Assembly (NCBI GenBank): GCA_965242845.1
Contig: CBDETC010000003.1
Span: forward strand, 434,001 to 498,000
Reading direction: 5' to 3'
DNA length: 64,000 nucleotides
Origin: RHLJ01 sp965242845
GTDB lineage: Bacteria > Bacteroidota > Rhodothermia > Balneolales > Balneolaceae
Shown in pieces: positions 53,309 through 61,220 of this stretch. Positions within the stretch are counted from its first letter, which is position 1, and every line of letters starts with the position of its first letter. The notes below the pieces were generated by a model. The model was not told the DNA's origin and made no database searches. It was given only the letters and a program-made list of their open reading frames with translations. A program made the translations under genes and the position numbers.

Positions 53309-53395
53309 GTCATTTCGAAGAAGCGGAGCGAATGAGAAATCTGCATATCGTAAACAAAGTTCAATTTTTAGATTTCTCGTTCCACTCGAAATGAC
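53309..53395. repeat. Palindromic repeat, TC variant, complete
   Basis: GTCATTTCGAAGAAGCGG (53309), GAGAAATCTG (53334), TAGATTTCTCG (53369) and ACTCGAAATGAC (53384-53395). It ends 5 bases before the stop codon of the GIY-YIG gene. Confidence 0.93.
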
Positions 53396-53400
53396 AGAGT

Positions 53401-53751
53401 TCAAGTAGTTTTTCTTCTGGAATTGATATTTCGGTCGTCTTTATAGTCTCCGAAAGGATATAACCCATGTTCTTGATTAAGAAATCTCCATTCTGGGTTA
53501 ATAGACTCGATTAACTGTTCCTTCTTTTCTCTTCTCCATTTCTTGATTTCTTTTTCTCGTTGGATGGCATCATCAACATATTGGTATTCTTCAAAGTAAA
53601 TAAGGTTGTGGCAATGATACCTTCCTGCAAAGGTTTTCTTGTTTCCCTTGTTTAATCCATGTTCAAGTATTCTTGATGGAAGATCATTCGTCATTCCTGT
53701 GTATAAGGTGTTCTTTGAATTATTAGTGGTGATGTAGATATAATAGGGCAT
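53401..53751 (-). CDS. GIY-YIG nuclease family protein
   Basis: A 116-residue single-domain GIY-YIG protein of the YhbQ/UPF0213 group. The first motif is YYIYI with YTGMTN, R27 follows in LPSRILEH, and E63 lies in QREKEIKKW, so the nuclease residues are in place. These small proteins have poorly known roles. The gene is flanked on both sides by TC-variant palindromes (53309-53395 and 53770-53859), which may be relevant to its biology. Confidence 0.88.
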   Translation of the reverse strand: MPYYIYITTNNSKNTLYTGMTNDLPSRILEHGLNKGNKKTFAGRYHCHNLIYFEEYQYVDDAIQREKEIKKWRREKKEQLIESINPEWRFLNQEHGLYPFGDYKDDRNINSRRKTT

Positions 53752-53769
53752 TGTCTCTTGTTCCTTTTT

Positions 53770-53859
53770 GTCATTTCGAAGGAGAGGAACGACTGAGAAA
53801 TCTAAAGATTTACGTGGTGCTTAAGAGAATTTTAGATTTCTCGTTCCACTCGAAATGAC
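53770..53859. repeat. Palindromic repeat, TC variant, complete
   Basis: GTCATTTCGAAGGAGAGG (53770), GAGAAATCTAAAG (53795), TAGATTTCTCG (53833) and ACTCGAAATGAC (53848-53859). It lies 18 bases upstream of the GIY-YIG start. Confidence 0.93.
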
Positions 53860-53883
53860 AAAGTATTGTAATAAAATCAAAAG

Positions 53884-53920
53884 CATTAAAAAAGGAAGCC
53901 CCGTTCAAAGGGCTTCCTTT
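53884..53920 (-). terminator. Intrinsic terminator of the dcw cluster
   Basis: AAAGGAAGCCC (53891-53901) and GGGCTTCCTTT (53910-53920) form a perfect 11-bp stem. On the minus strand the stem is followed by TTTTTTAATG, so it ends the transcript that comes from ftsZ. Confidence 0.92.
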
Positions 53921-53931
53921 ATTGTTAGCAA

Positions 53932-54058
53932 TCTATAGCCTGCCGTCTGTAGGGCCATCCCGACTCAGTCGGGATTACGGCTATATTCATCCAGTAAACG
54001 GTTCCGGCTTAGAGATACCATTCCCATGGCACCCTGGGGAAAAGCCGGGTTTTCTTGG
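53932..54058 (-). ncRNA. GC-rich structured segment after ftsZ, candidate RNA
   Basis: Between the ftsZ stop (54063) and the terminator lies about 125 bases visibly more GC-rich than the surroundings. Reading on the plus strand, CCGGCTT (54004-54010) pairs with AAGCCGG (54043-54049), enclosing a TTCCC/GGGAA stem (54021-54041); TATAGCC (53934-53940) pairs with GGCTATA (53979-53985), enclosing a perfect ATCCCGAC/GTCGGGAT hairpin (53957-53975, loop TCA). The terminator on the minus side makes the minus strand the likely transcript. I do not recognise a known RNA family. It could also be a simple 3' UTR. Confidence 0.45.
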
Positions 54059-54062
54059 AGAA

Positions 54063-55364
54063 TTAATCCATGATCTTTCGCAGAAAAGCGGGTTGATCAG
54101 AATCATCTTTCCTAATACGCTCCGCTCTGCTTTGGAACGGAGCTACGTTATTCTGCTCTTCAGAAGAAGACTCTTCCTGGGCAGTTGCAGGTTCCTCTTC
54201 TTTTCTCACGTTGAGGTCACGACGTAAGTAAGAAGGGGTATCTAAGCGTTTTAGATTTCCTTCGCCTTTGTAGAAATCTCCGGTAGTTCGTGTAAACCGG
54301 GTAGCGATTTCCTTTTTAGGTTGTGCCTGGTTTTTGATTGCGTTTTCCGCAGCAACTCCCATAGGTTGTTTAGGAGCTACTTTAGCAGCAGTTCGATCTT
54401 CCGCTAAATCAAAACCGGTAGCAATAACGGTTACTCTGATTTCATCACCGAAATCTTCGTCAAGTACCGTACCTAAGATGATTTCCGCGTTATCTCCAGC
54501 TTCCTGCTGGATGATGCTGGTAGCTGTAGTAGTTTCTCTCATACCCAGATTTGATCCGGCAGAGATATTAACCAGTACATTTCTTGCTCCTCGAATGCTT
54601 ACTCCGTCAAGAAGTGGAGAATTGATAGCTTCGCGAGCTGCAAGTTCAGCTCTGTCAGAACCAGATGCAGTAGATGAACCCATAATTGCAGCGCCACCAT
54701 CTGTCATTGTGGTGCGTACATCTGCAAAGTCAAGGTTAATCAGACCTGGCATAAGGATGAGGTCGCTGATTCCGCGGGTTGCATTGTAGAGCACTTCGTT
54801 TGCTAAAGCAAAAGCTTCCATCAACGAGGTGTTTTCGTCAGCAATGTCTAATAGTCGTTCATTTGGAATCACTATTACTGTATCACAGTTTTTCTTTAAC
54901 TCATTGATTCCTTCTAGGGCATATTTCTTACGAATCTTACCTTCACATTCGAAAGGGGTAGTGATGATTCCTACAGTAAGAATGCCTTTTCTTTTGGCCA
55001 TACCTGCAACTACAGGTGCACCTCCGGTTCCGGTTCCACCGCCCATTCCTGCAGTCACGAAAACCATGTCCGCACTCTCAATCGATTCCTCGATTTCATG
55101 CCGGTTTTCCTCAACCGCCTCGCGGCCGATCTCAGGGCGAGCCCCTGCACCAAGTCCGCTGGTTAGGGCAGAACCAACCTGGATCTTAAGGTCAGCCATG
55201 CTGTTTTTTAATGCCTGGGCATCGGTATTAAGCGCGATGTATTCAACGCTATCGAGACCCATGTTAATCATATTATTAATGGCGTTACCGCCACCGCCAC
55301 CAACGCCGATGACTTTAATCTTAGCGTTTTCCTGGCTTTGTTCGTCAAAAAAGAAAGTAGCCAT
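54063..55364 (-). CDS. ftsZ: Cell division protein FtsZ
   Basis: Tubulin-like GTPase that forms the Z-ring. It shows GVGGGGGNAINNM, NTDAQAL, the tubulin signature GGGTGTGGAPVVA, the T7-loop DFADVRTTM, a variable glutamate/serine-rich linker (about 330-410) and the conserved C-terminal peptide DQPAFLRKIMD that binds FtsA. The start has a strong AAGGAG ribosome binding site. It is the last gene of the leftward cluster, 55 bases after ftsA. Length 433 is normal. Confidence 0.98.
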   Translation of the reverse strand: MATFFFDEQSQENAKIKVIGVGGGGGNAINNMINMGLDSVEYIALNTDAQALKNSMADLKIQVGSALTSGLGAGARPEIGREAVEENRHEIEESIESADMVFVTAGMGGGTGTGGAPVVAGMAKRKGILTVGIITTPFECEGKIRKKYALEGINELKKNCDTVIVIPNERLLDIADENTSLMEAFALANEVLYNATRGISDLILMPGLINLDFADVRTTMTDGGAAIMGSSTASGSDRAELAAREAINSPLLDGVSIRGARNVLVNISAGSNLGMRETTTATSIIQQEAGDNAEIILGTVLDEDFGDEIRVTVIATGFDLAEDRTAAKVAPKQPMGVAAENAIKNQAQPKKEIATRFTRTTGDFYKGEGNLKRLDTPSYLRRDLNVRKEEEPATAQEESSSEEQNNVAPFQSRAERIRKDDSDQPAFLRKIMD

Positions 55365-55419
55365 GATAACTCCTTTTTTATGTTTTATTTACTGGATTAT
55401 TCTGTTGTAGATGATTGTT

Positions 55420-56679
55420 CTAAAGTTCTTTGAACCAGCTTTTCATGCGATCTGCAATCTTTGCCATAACCTGCTCCACACTGGTAGCTTTGCCAGAGGA
55501 TTGGATCATGGTTTTGCTGGTATTGTTACCGGTTTTAAGGGCGTGAATAACCAATCCAACGCCAGTAGCGTAAATAGGACTGTTTACTTCTTGTATTAAC
55601 CCACCGGTAATGCCTAATGGAATGCCAACTTTGGCATCCATACCTAAAATTTCTGAACCAAGCGCTGTGATATTCTTAATTAATGAACCACCACCGGTAA
55701 GTACTACACCAGCGCTAAGTGATTCTGAATAGCCACTTCGTTTGATTTCAATGCTTACGATTTCAAGTATCTCTTCCATCCTTGCCTGGATGATTTTTGC
55801 GAGAATACTCTTAGTAATTTCTTTTGGAGGACGACCTGCGATGCCGGGTACTGTAATTACCTCATCAGCCTGGATAAGGTCGGCATAGCTTTCGCCGTGG
55901 TTTCGCTTGAGTGTTTCTGCCTGATCATCAAGCACACTTAAACCAAGACGGATATCGTCAGTAACCTTTTGACCAGCAATAGCTATTACTGCTGTATGCC
56001 GAATGGTATTATCCTGGAAGATGGCTACATCAGTAGTTCCACCTCCAATATCAACTAGTACAACTCCAGCTTCTTTTTCTTCCTGGTCAAGTACTGCATA
56101 AGAAGAAGCGAGAGGCTCTAGAATTATATCAGCTACCTGGTATCCGGCGCGCTCCACACATCGGTAAATGTTTTTAGCAGCAGAAACTAACCCGGTGATG
56201 ATGTGTACTTCTGCTTCCATCCGCATTCCGCTCATACCAACAGGGTCATTAATCCCATCCTGCCCATCCACTACAAACTCCTGTGGAATTACATGCAGAA
56301 TTTGCTGATCGGTTGGAAGCATGATACGCTGACAGTCTTCAAGAAGTCGTTCTACATCCTGCCCGGTAATTTCATTGTCCTTATTGTTGATGGTAATTAC
56401 CCCTTTGCTTCTCATACTTCGAATGTGATCTCCTGCAATCCCCACATTCACAGAATTAACCTGGATTCCTGAAGCAAGCTCAGCCTGGGCTATAGCATCT
56501 TTTATGGCCGTAACTGTTTTATCGATGTTAACAACCACACCCCGATTCAATCCTTCGCTTGGAGCCTTCCCAACGCCAAGGATATTGATGCGCTCCTGGT
56601 CATCGATAGATGCAACAATAGCACAGATTTTTGTCGTCCCGATATCGAGACCTACCATGATATTTTCTTGTTCTGACAT
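55420..56679 (-). CDS. ftsA: Cell division protein FtsA
   Basis: Actin-like ATPase that anchors FtsZ to the inner membrane. It shows MVGLDIGTTKICAIVAS at the start, the phosphate-2 motif VLVDIGGGTTDVAIF, and VVLTGGGSLIKNI. The C-terminus (MAKIADRMKSWFKEL) is the amphipathic membrane-targeting helix. It follows ftsQ after 26 bases and precedes ftsZ. Confidence 0.97.
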   Translation of the reverse strand: MSEQENIMVGLDIGTTKICAIVASIDDQERINILGVGKAPSEGLNRGVVVNIDKTVTAIKDAIAQAELASGIQVNSVNVGIAGDHIRSMRSKGVITINNKDNEITGQDVERLLEDCQRIMLPTDQQILHVIPQEFVVDGQDGINDPVGMSGMRMEAEVHIITGLVSAAKNIYRCVERAGYQVADIILEPLASSYAVLDQEEKEAGVVLVDIGGGTTDVAIFQDNTIRHTAVIAIAGQKVTDDIRLGLSVLDDQAETLKRNHGESYADLIQADEVITVPGIAGRPPKEITKSILAKIIQARMEEILEIVSIEIKRSGYSESLSAGVVLTGGGSLIKNITALGSEILGMDAKVGIPLGITGGLIQEVNSPIYATGVGLVIHALKTGNNTSKTMIQSSGKATSVEQVMAKIADRMKSWFKEL

Positions 56680-56705
56680 TTCTTAATCCGCTGTTTTTTT
56701 GATTG

Positions 56706-57452
56706 CTACGTTTCTCGGGTAACCACCTGGTTTTTAAACCTCAGGTCAACCTGTTGTATATGTTGAATACCTTTCGTTCGGATAACCTCCACATAAAAGG
56801 CCTTCCAGTTTCTAAGCTTCGTTTCGAAATCATTGTCCCCGAAAATCAGCTTGACTCCATTTTCGTGACTTAATGCTACCACACCTTGATCAGCACTATA
56901 TGTCACTTCGCTGATGGTTACCCATCCAAATTCATTTGCCCTGGCTCCGAGCAGGAAGTTTCTAATCTGTTCAAATTCCTCTGACCGTAACGTATCCGAG
57001 GTAGAAGAGGCATCAAATCCATAAACCAGGGGTAAATCAAGAGTTTTCCCTTCCAGGATTGGAAGCTTAACCCCATAAGCATCTACATAAATTCGGTCTT
57101 TCCCGTCTACAAGTAGTCCTAAAGGTGATCGCTCAGTAACGGTGAGTAATAGATCTCCATTAGGCTCGATATAAGGAGATACTGAATAGATATAATCCAA
57201 TACCTCTACCTTGGTTATGAGTTCATCCAGATCAAGACTATCCGGTTTAATTCCAACTGGTACATCAGCGGCCAGGATTATTTCCTCAGGCTGAGTGAAA
57301 TAGGTTTGGGATACTTCCACTCCAGTAACCGACACATTCCTTGTCCAATACATCGCCGCAAGCACAGAGATGCCCAGAACAAGAAGAACAGCAGTCACCC
57401 AGGGTAGCAGGGTGCTCTTTTTACGTTCGATATGTGGTTTTTTTTCACTCAA
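56706..57452 (-). CDS. ftsQ: Cell division protein FtsQ
   Basis: A 248-residue bitopic membrane protein: a basic N-terminus, one TM helix (about 15-33), then a POTRA domain (VSVTGVEVSQTYFTQPEEI) and the FtsQ beta domain with LLVTVTERSPLGLL-type sequence. It links the Z-ring to the wall synthesis machinery. The start is a TTG at 57452 which directly follows the murC stop; sequence similarity in this family is low, so the assignment rests on fold, size and position between murC and ftsA. Confidence 0.88.
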   Translation of the reverse strand: MSEKKPHIERKKSTLLPWVTAVLLVLGISVLAAMYWTRNVSVTGVEVSQTYFTQPEEIILAADVPVGIKPDSLDLDELITKVEVLDYIYSVSPYIEPNGDLLLTVTERSPLGLLVDGKDRIYVDAYGVKLPILEGKTLDLPLVYGFDASSTSDTLRSEEFEQIRNFLLGARANEFGWVTISEVTYSADQGVVALSHENGVKLIFGDNDFETKLRNWKAFYVEVIRTKGIQHIQQVDLRFKNQVVTRET

Positions 57453-58880
57453 TTAGTTGGATTCGACCTTAAAGTTTCCTGATTCAATTTCCTGAACGAA
57501 GTCTTCGCCAGAGCGGTAGATATCTCCCGCTCCCATAGTGATAATGATATCTCCGGGCTGGATTACCTCTTTGAGCCTATCACTTACATCATTCTTGTCT
57601 TCGATATACAATACATTCTTGTGCCCGTACTGCTCTGCCGTTTCTGCAATAAGTTTTCCTGTTACTCCTTCAATAGGCTTCTCCCGGGATGGATACACAT
57701 CGGTTACAACAAGTACTTCTGCATCAAAGAAGGAGAGACCAAATTCCTTATAGAGCTCCTGCGTTCTGGAATACAAATGCGGCTGGAATACCGCAACCAC
57801 TCTTCGGTCTGGCCATCCTTTATTGGCTGCATTAAGGGTGGCCTGAACTTCGGTGGGATGATGAGCATAGTCATCAATCACCATAATTCCATTATTGTAC
57901 TTCAACTGGAAGCGGCGATACACACCCTGGAAGCTTTCAATACCTGCTTTGATGAGCTTGAAATCTATTCCCAGCTCTAAGCCAGTGGCAATGGAAGCCA
58001 ATGCATTTTTCACATTATGCTCGCCTGGAGCTTTCAATGTGACCACACCAAGCTTTTCATCATTATAAACCACGGTAAAGGTTGCAGTGAACTCAGAAAG
58101 TCTAATATCAGTGGCTCGAAGCTGTGCCTGGGGAGTCATTCCATAAGAAACGACTCTGCGCTCGAGCAATGGAAGAATACTCCGAACATTAGGATCATCA
58201 AGACATACGATTACGGATCCGTAAAAAGGAACCTTGTTCGCATAATCCACGAAAGCCTGCTTTACATCTTCTAAATCATCGTAGATGTCCAGGTGTTCCG
58301 CTTCAATATTTGTAATAATGGCGATGGAAGGTGTTAGTCGAAGGAAGGTTCGGTCGAATTCATCCGCTTCAACAACAATTACATCTCCCTTTCCAACAAC
58401 GGCATTGGTTTTATCAAAACTGTGCACTTTACCACCTACAATGATGGTAGGATCGTAATTACCTTCGCGAGTGACCAGCCCAACCATGGTAGTAGTGGTA
58501 GTTTTTCCATGAGTTCCCGCTACACCAATACCGTACTTCATTTTCATGAGCTCGGCCAACATCTCAGCACGTTTAATGGTAGGGATGCGTTTTTCCAGGG
58601 CAGCTTTGGTTTCCTCATTCTCAGTAGCTTTTACCGCACTGGTATACACCACCACATCGGCACCCTCGATATTTTCTGCCTTGTGACCTTCATATATAGT
58701 CGCCCCTAATTCCTCAAGGCGCTTTGTAGTTTCACTAAGCATACCGTCAGAACCAGACACTTTATATCCGCGATGGATAAGGATCTCAGCCATACCGCTC
58801 ATACCAATACCACCGATCCCAACCATATGTATATGTCGGGTTCTACCAAAAACGGGTTGTGTTTCGATTCTTTTATCCAT
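57453..58880 (-). CDS. murC: UDP-N-acetylmuramate-L-alanine ligase
   Basis: Cytoplasmic ligase adding the first residue of the peptidoglycan stem peptide. It shows IHMVGIGGIGMSGMAEIL, the ATP loop GTHGKTTTT, and YAHHPTE. A longer frame with a TTG at 58883 exists; the ATG at 58880 overlaps the murG stop by one base (TGATG) and gives a normal start (MDKRIETQP), so I chose it (475 residues). Confidence 0.96.
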   Translation of the reverse strand: MDKRIETQPVFGRTRHIHMVGIGGIGMSGMAEILIHRGYKVSGSDGMLSETTKRLEELGATIYEGHKAENIEGADVVVYTSAVKATENEETKAALEKRIPTIKRAEMLAELMKMKYGIGVAGTHGKTTTTTMVGLVTREGNYDPTIIVGGKVHSFDKTNAVVGKGDVIVVEADEFDRTFLRLTPSIAIITNIEAEHLDIYDDLEDVKQAFVDYANKVPFYGSVIVCLDDPNVRSILPLLERRVVSYGMTPQAQLRATDIRLSEFTATFTVVYNDEKLGVVTLKAPGEHNVKNALASIATGLELGIDFKLIKAGIESFQGVYRRFQLKYNNGIMVIDDYAHHPTEVQATLNAANKGWPDRRVVAVFQPHLYSRTQELYKEFGLSFFDAEVLVVTDVYPSREKPIEGVTGKLIAETAEQYGHKNVLYIEDKNDVSDRLKEVIQPGDIIITMGAGDIYRSGEDFVQEIESGNFKVESN

Positions 58881-59989
58881 CAATTCAATCGGGAACTTGC
58901 AAGGGTTAAAATTTCTTTGGCGATCTGTTTGGCTGCATCTGGTTTGGCCAGTTTTAGCGCAGCCTGGTTCATTTTTTTGAGAGCTTCCTGGTCCGAAATT
59001 AGTCGTTCAACTAAACCAGGAAGGGCATCTACAGCTTCATCGTCTTTAATTAATTCCGAAGCTCCGGCATCACGCATGGCTTTAGCGTTTGCTGTTTGAT
59101 GATCCCCAGCCACATTGGGGGAAGGGATGAGCACGCTAGGCATTCCGGTGAGCATAAACTCTGAACAGGAACTGGCGCCCGCCCTGCTAATTACTAAATC
59201 AGAAGCAGCATAAGCTTCAGGCATATTGTCGATGAAAGCAGTAAGCCTGAGGTTTGGATAGCTTTCGAGATCAATTTCATCAGAAAGAGCATCAAAATAT
59301 CTTGATCCACATTGCCAGATGATTTGAAGTCCGGCTTTATTGTGTAGATGCTCCAGGTTTTGCTTCATGGCCTGGTTGATCGTGAGAGCACCTCCGCTTC
59401 CACCCATAATTAATAACACGGGCTTAGAACTATCAAAATCAAAGGCAGCCAATCCAACTTCCTTTTCAACAGCGGTTAGTGTATTTCTCGTTGGGTTTCC
59501 AACCACTTCCGTTTTCTCTTCAGGAAGGAAGCGATCAGCTTCTTTGAAAGCAGTAAATATCTTTGAGGCAAATTTAGCCAGTAGCCGGTTAGTTACTCCC
59601 GGGAAGCTATTCTGCTCTTGAATAATGACTGGAATACCTTGTTTACCAGCTACCCAGCCAACCGGTCCTGCAACATAACCTCCACATGAAATCACTACCT
59701 GAGGTTTAAATTTAGCCAGGATGGATACACTTTGAGTAAGTGCAGTAATTAGCTTAACAGGAAAGAGCAGATTCTTCAAAGTCAGTCTTCGATGAAACCC
59801 GCTGATCCATACATTCATGATCTCATAGCCTGCTTTTGGTACTGCTTTCCACTCCATATGATTTCGGGTACCCACAAAGAGTACTTCAGTAGAAGCATTT
59901 TCGGATTTCAACGCGTCAGCAATTGCGATAGCAGGATACACGTGGCCTCCCGTACCACCGGCGGCGATTAACACTTTCGGATTAGCCAT
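58880..59989 (-). CDS. murG: UDP-GlcNAc:lipid I N-acetylglucosaminyltransferase
   Basis: Membrane-associated GT28 transferase that makes lipid II. It shows the N-terminal GGTGGHVYPAIAIADAL, ISCGGYVAGPVG and the C-terminal ISRAGASSCSE and HQTANA. Overlaps ftsW by 8 bases and murC by one base. Length 369 is normal. Confidence 0.97.
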   Translation of the reverse strand: MANPKVLIAAGGTGGHVYPAIAIADALKSENASTEVLFVGTRNHMEWKAVPKAGYEIMNVWISGFHRRLTLKNLLFPVKLITALTQSVSILAKFKPQVVISCGGYVAGPVGWVAGKQGIPVIIQEQNSFPGVTNRLLAKFASKIFTAFKEADRFLPEEKTEVVGNPTRNTLTAVEKEVGLAAFDFDSSKPVLLIMGGSGGALTINQAMKQNLEHLHNKAGLQIIWQCGSRYFDALSDEIDLESYPNLRLTAFIDNMPEAYAASDLVISRAGASSCSEFMLTGMPSVLIPSPNVAGDHQTANAKAMRDAGASELIKDDEAVDALPGLVERLISDQEALKKMNQAALKLAKPDAAKQIAKEILTLASSRLN

Positions 59990-61172
59990 AGTAGAAGGCC
60001 CCCCGGTCCCGATCGTGTTTAGAAATATTAAGCAGAATGCCCACCATTAGGCCAGCAAACATCATACTTGTACCACCATAACTCACAAAAGGCATCGGCA
60101 AGCCAGTAACAGGCAGTAAGCCACTAGCAACGCTGGCATTCACAAACCCATAGAGGACAATGGTTAGGGTGCATCCAACAGCTAATAAGGAACCAAGTGT
60201 ATCCTCTGCTTTCCTTGCAATGAATACAACTCCCCTAATTAGAATCAGGCTGAACAGAACAATGAGGGCCATAGCACCCATAATTCCATATTCTTCCGCG
60301 ATGATTGCGAAAATAAAATCATTATAAGGAGCAGGCAGAAAGTCTCGTTGTGAACTTTTACCAATACCAACTCCGATCAACTCACCTTTAGCAATGGCAA
60401 TATGAGCTTGTTGAGCCTGGTATCCACTCCCTGTTAGAAATTCTTGTGTCTCGATCTGTTTAATTTGCTGTAAATACTGATCGATCCTGCTTTGACGGTT
60501 TTCTGATTGACTCAGTAACAGCATTCCGCCAAGTCCGGCAATAGCAATCATAGTTCCAAGCTGAAGCACGCTTACGCGACCTATGAACATCATGATCAGA
60601 CAAATACCCATTAGGATACCGGCACTACTAAAATCCTCTACTCCAATAAGCCCGCAGGTAACGGTTACCCAAACCATGATGGGTATAAACGATTTCTTGA
60701 AATCTTTTACATAATCCTGCTTTTCGCTCAACAAAACACTGACGTGCAGGATAAGCGCCACACTGGCAATAGTAGATGGCTGAAAGCTAAAGCCAGCCAG
60801 ATTGAGCCAGCGCTTTGCTCCGAATTGTTCTGTTCCAAAAATTAATACAGCTACCAAAAGAAGGAGGCTCACGACCATGCCTAATCGACTGAACTTAGCT
60901 AAGGTGTGATAATTGATTTTGGAAGCAATCAGCATCACAAAGAAGGCGATTCCCAGTTTTACCACATGGCGGATCACTAAAGAGAAGGCCGAAGTTTCAT
61001 TGGATGCTGCAAAAAAGGCAATGGATGAATACACCGCTAGCACGCCAAACATCATGAGCATGATGATGGCCATAAGCAGAATCCTATCACTACCTTGTTT
61101 CCTGGTATCGATATCCTCAGGAGTAGTGCCTAGGACGCTTGAAAAATTGCTATGTGGTGAGGTATAAATCAT
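59982..61172 (-). CDS. ftsW: Lipid II polymerase FtsW
   Basis: SEDS-family membrane glycosyltransferase with about ten membrane segments. It shows the family stretches KRWLNLAGFSFQPSTIASVALI, DFIFAIIAEEYGIMGAMALI and PVTGLPMPFVSYGGTSMM. Location between murD and murG fits FtsW rather than RodA. The N-terminal 30 residues are polar. Confidence 0.95.
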   Translation of the reverse strand: MIYTSPHSNFSSVLGTTPEDIDTRKQGSDRILLMAIIMLMMFGVLAVYSSIAFFAASNETSAFSLVIRHVVKLGIAFFVMLIASKINYHTLAKFSRLGMVVSLLLLVAVLIFGTEQFGAKRWLNLAGFSFQPSTIASVALILHVSVLLSEKQDYVKDFKKSFIPIMVWVTVTCGLIGVEDFSSAGILMGICLIMMFIGRVSVLQLGTMIAIAGLGGMLLLSQSENRQSRIDQYLQQIKQIETQEFLTGSGYQAQQAHIAIAKGELIGVGIGKSSQRDFLPAPYNDFIFAIIAEEYGIMGAMALIVLFSLILIRGVVFIARKAEDTLGSLLAVGCTLTIVLYGFVNASVASGLLPVTGLPMPFVSYGGTSMMFAGLMVGILLNISKHDRDRGAFYYG

Positions 61173-61220
61173 TTTAGTTAGTGGCAGAGTAACTATGAGA
61201 CTTTGTTACTTTGCTGGTAT

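Noticed and set aside
53934..54058. A tRNA or SRP RNA in the structured segment after ftsZ
   Set aside because: No T-loop GTTCGA, no CCA end and no SRP consensus loop; the fold does not fit either.
54334..55410. Long plus-strand ORFs (151 and 193 codons) inside ftsZ
   Set aside because: They are antisense to a well-matched FtsZ with intact motifs, have no ribosome binding site and read as low-complexity Ser/Ala/Pro sequence; shadows of strong codon bias in ftsZ.
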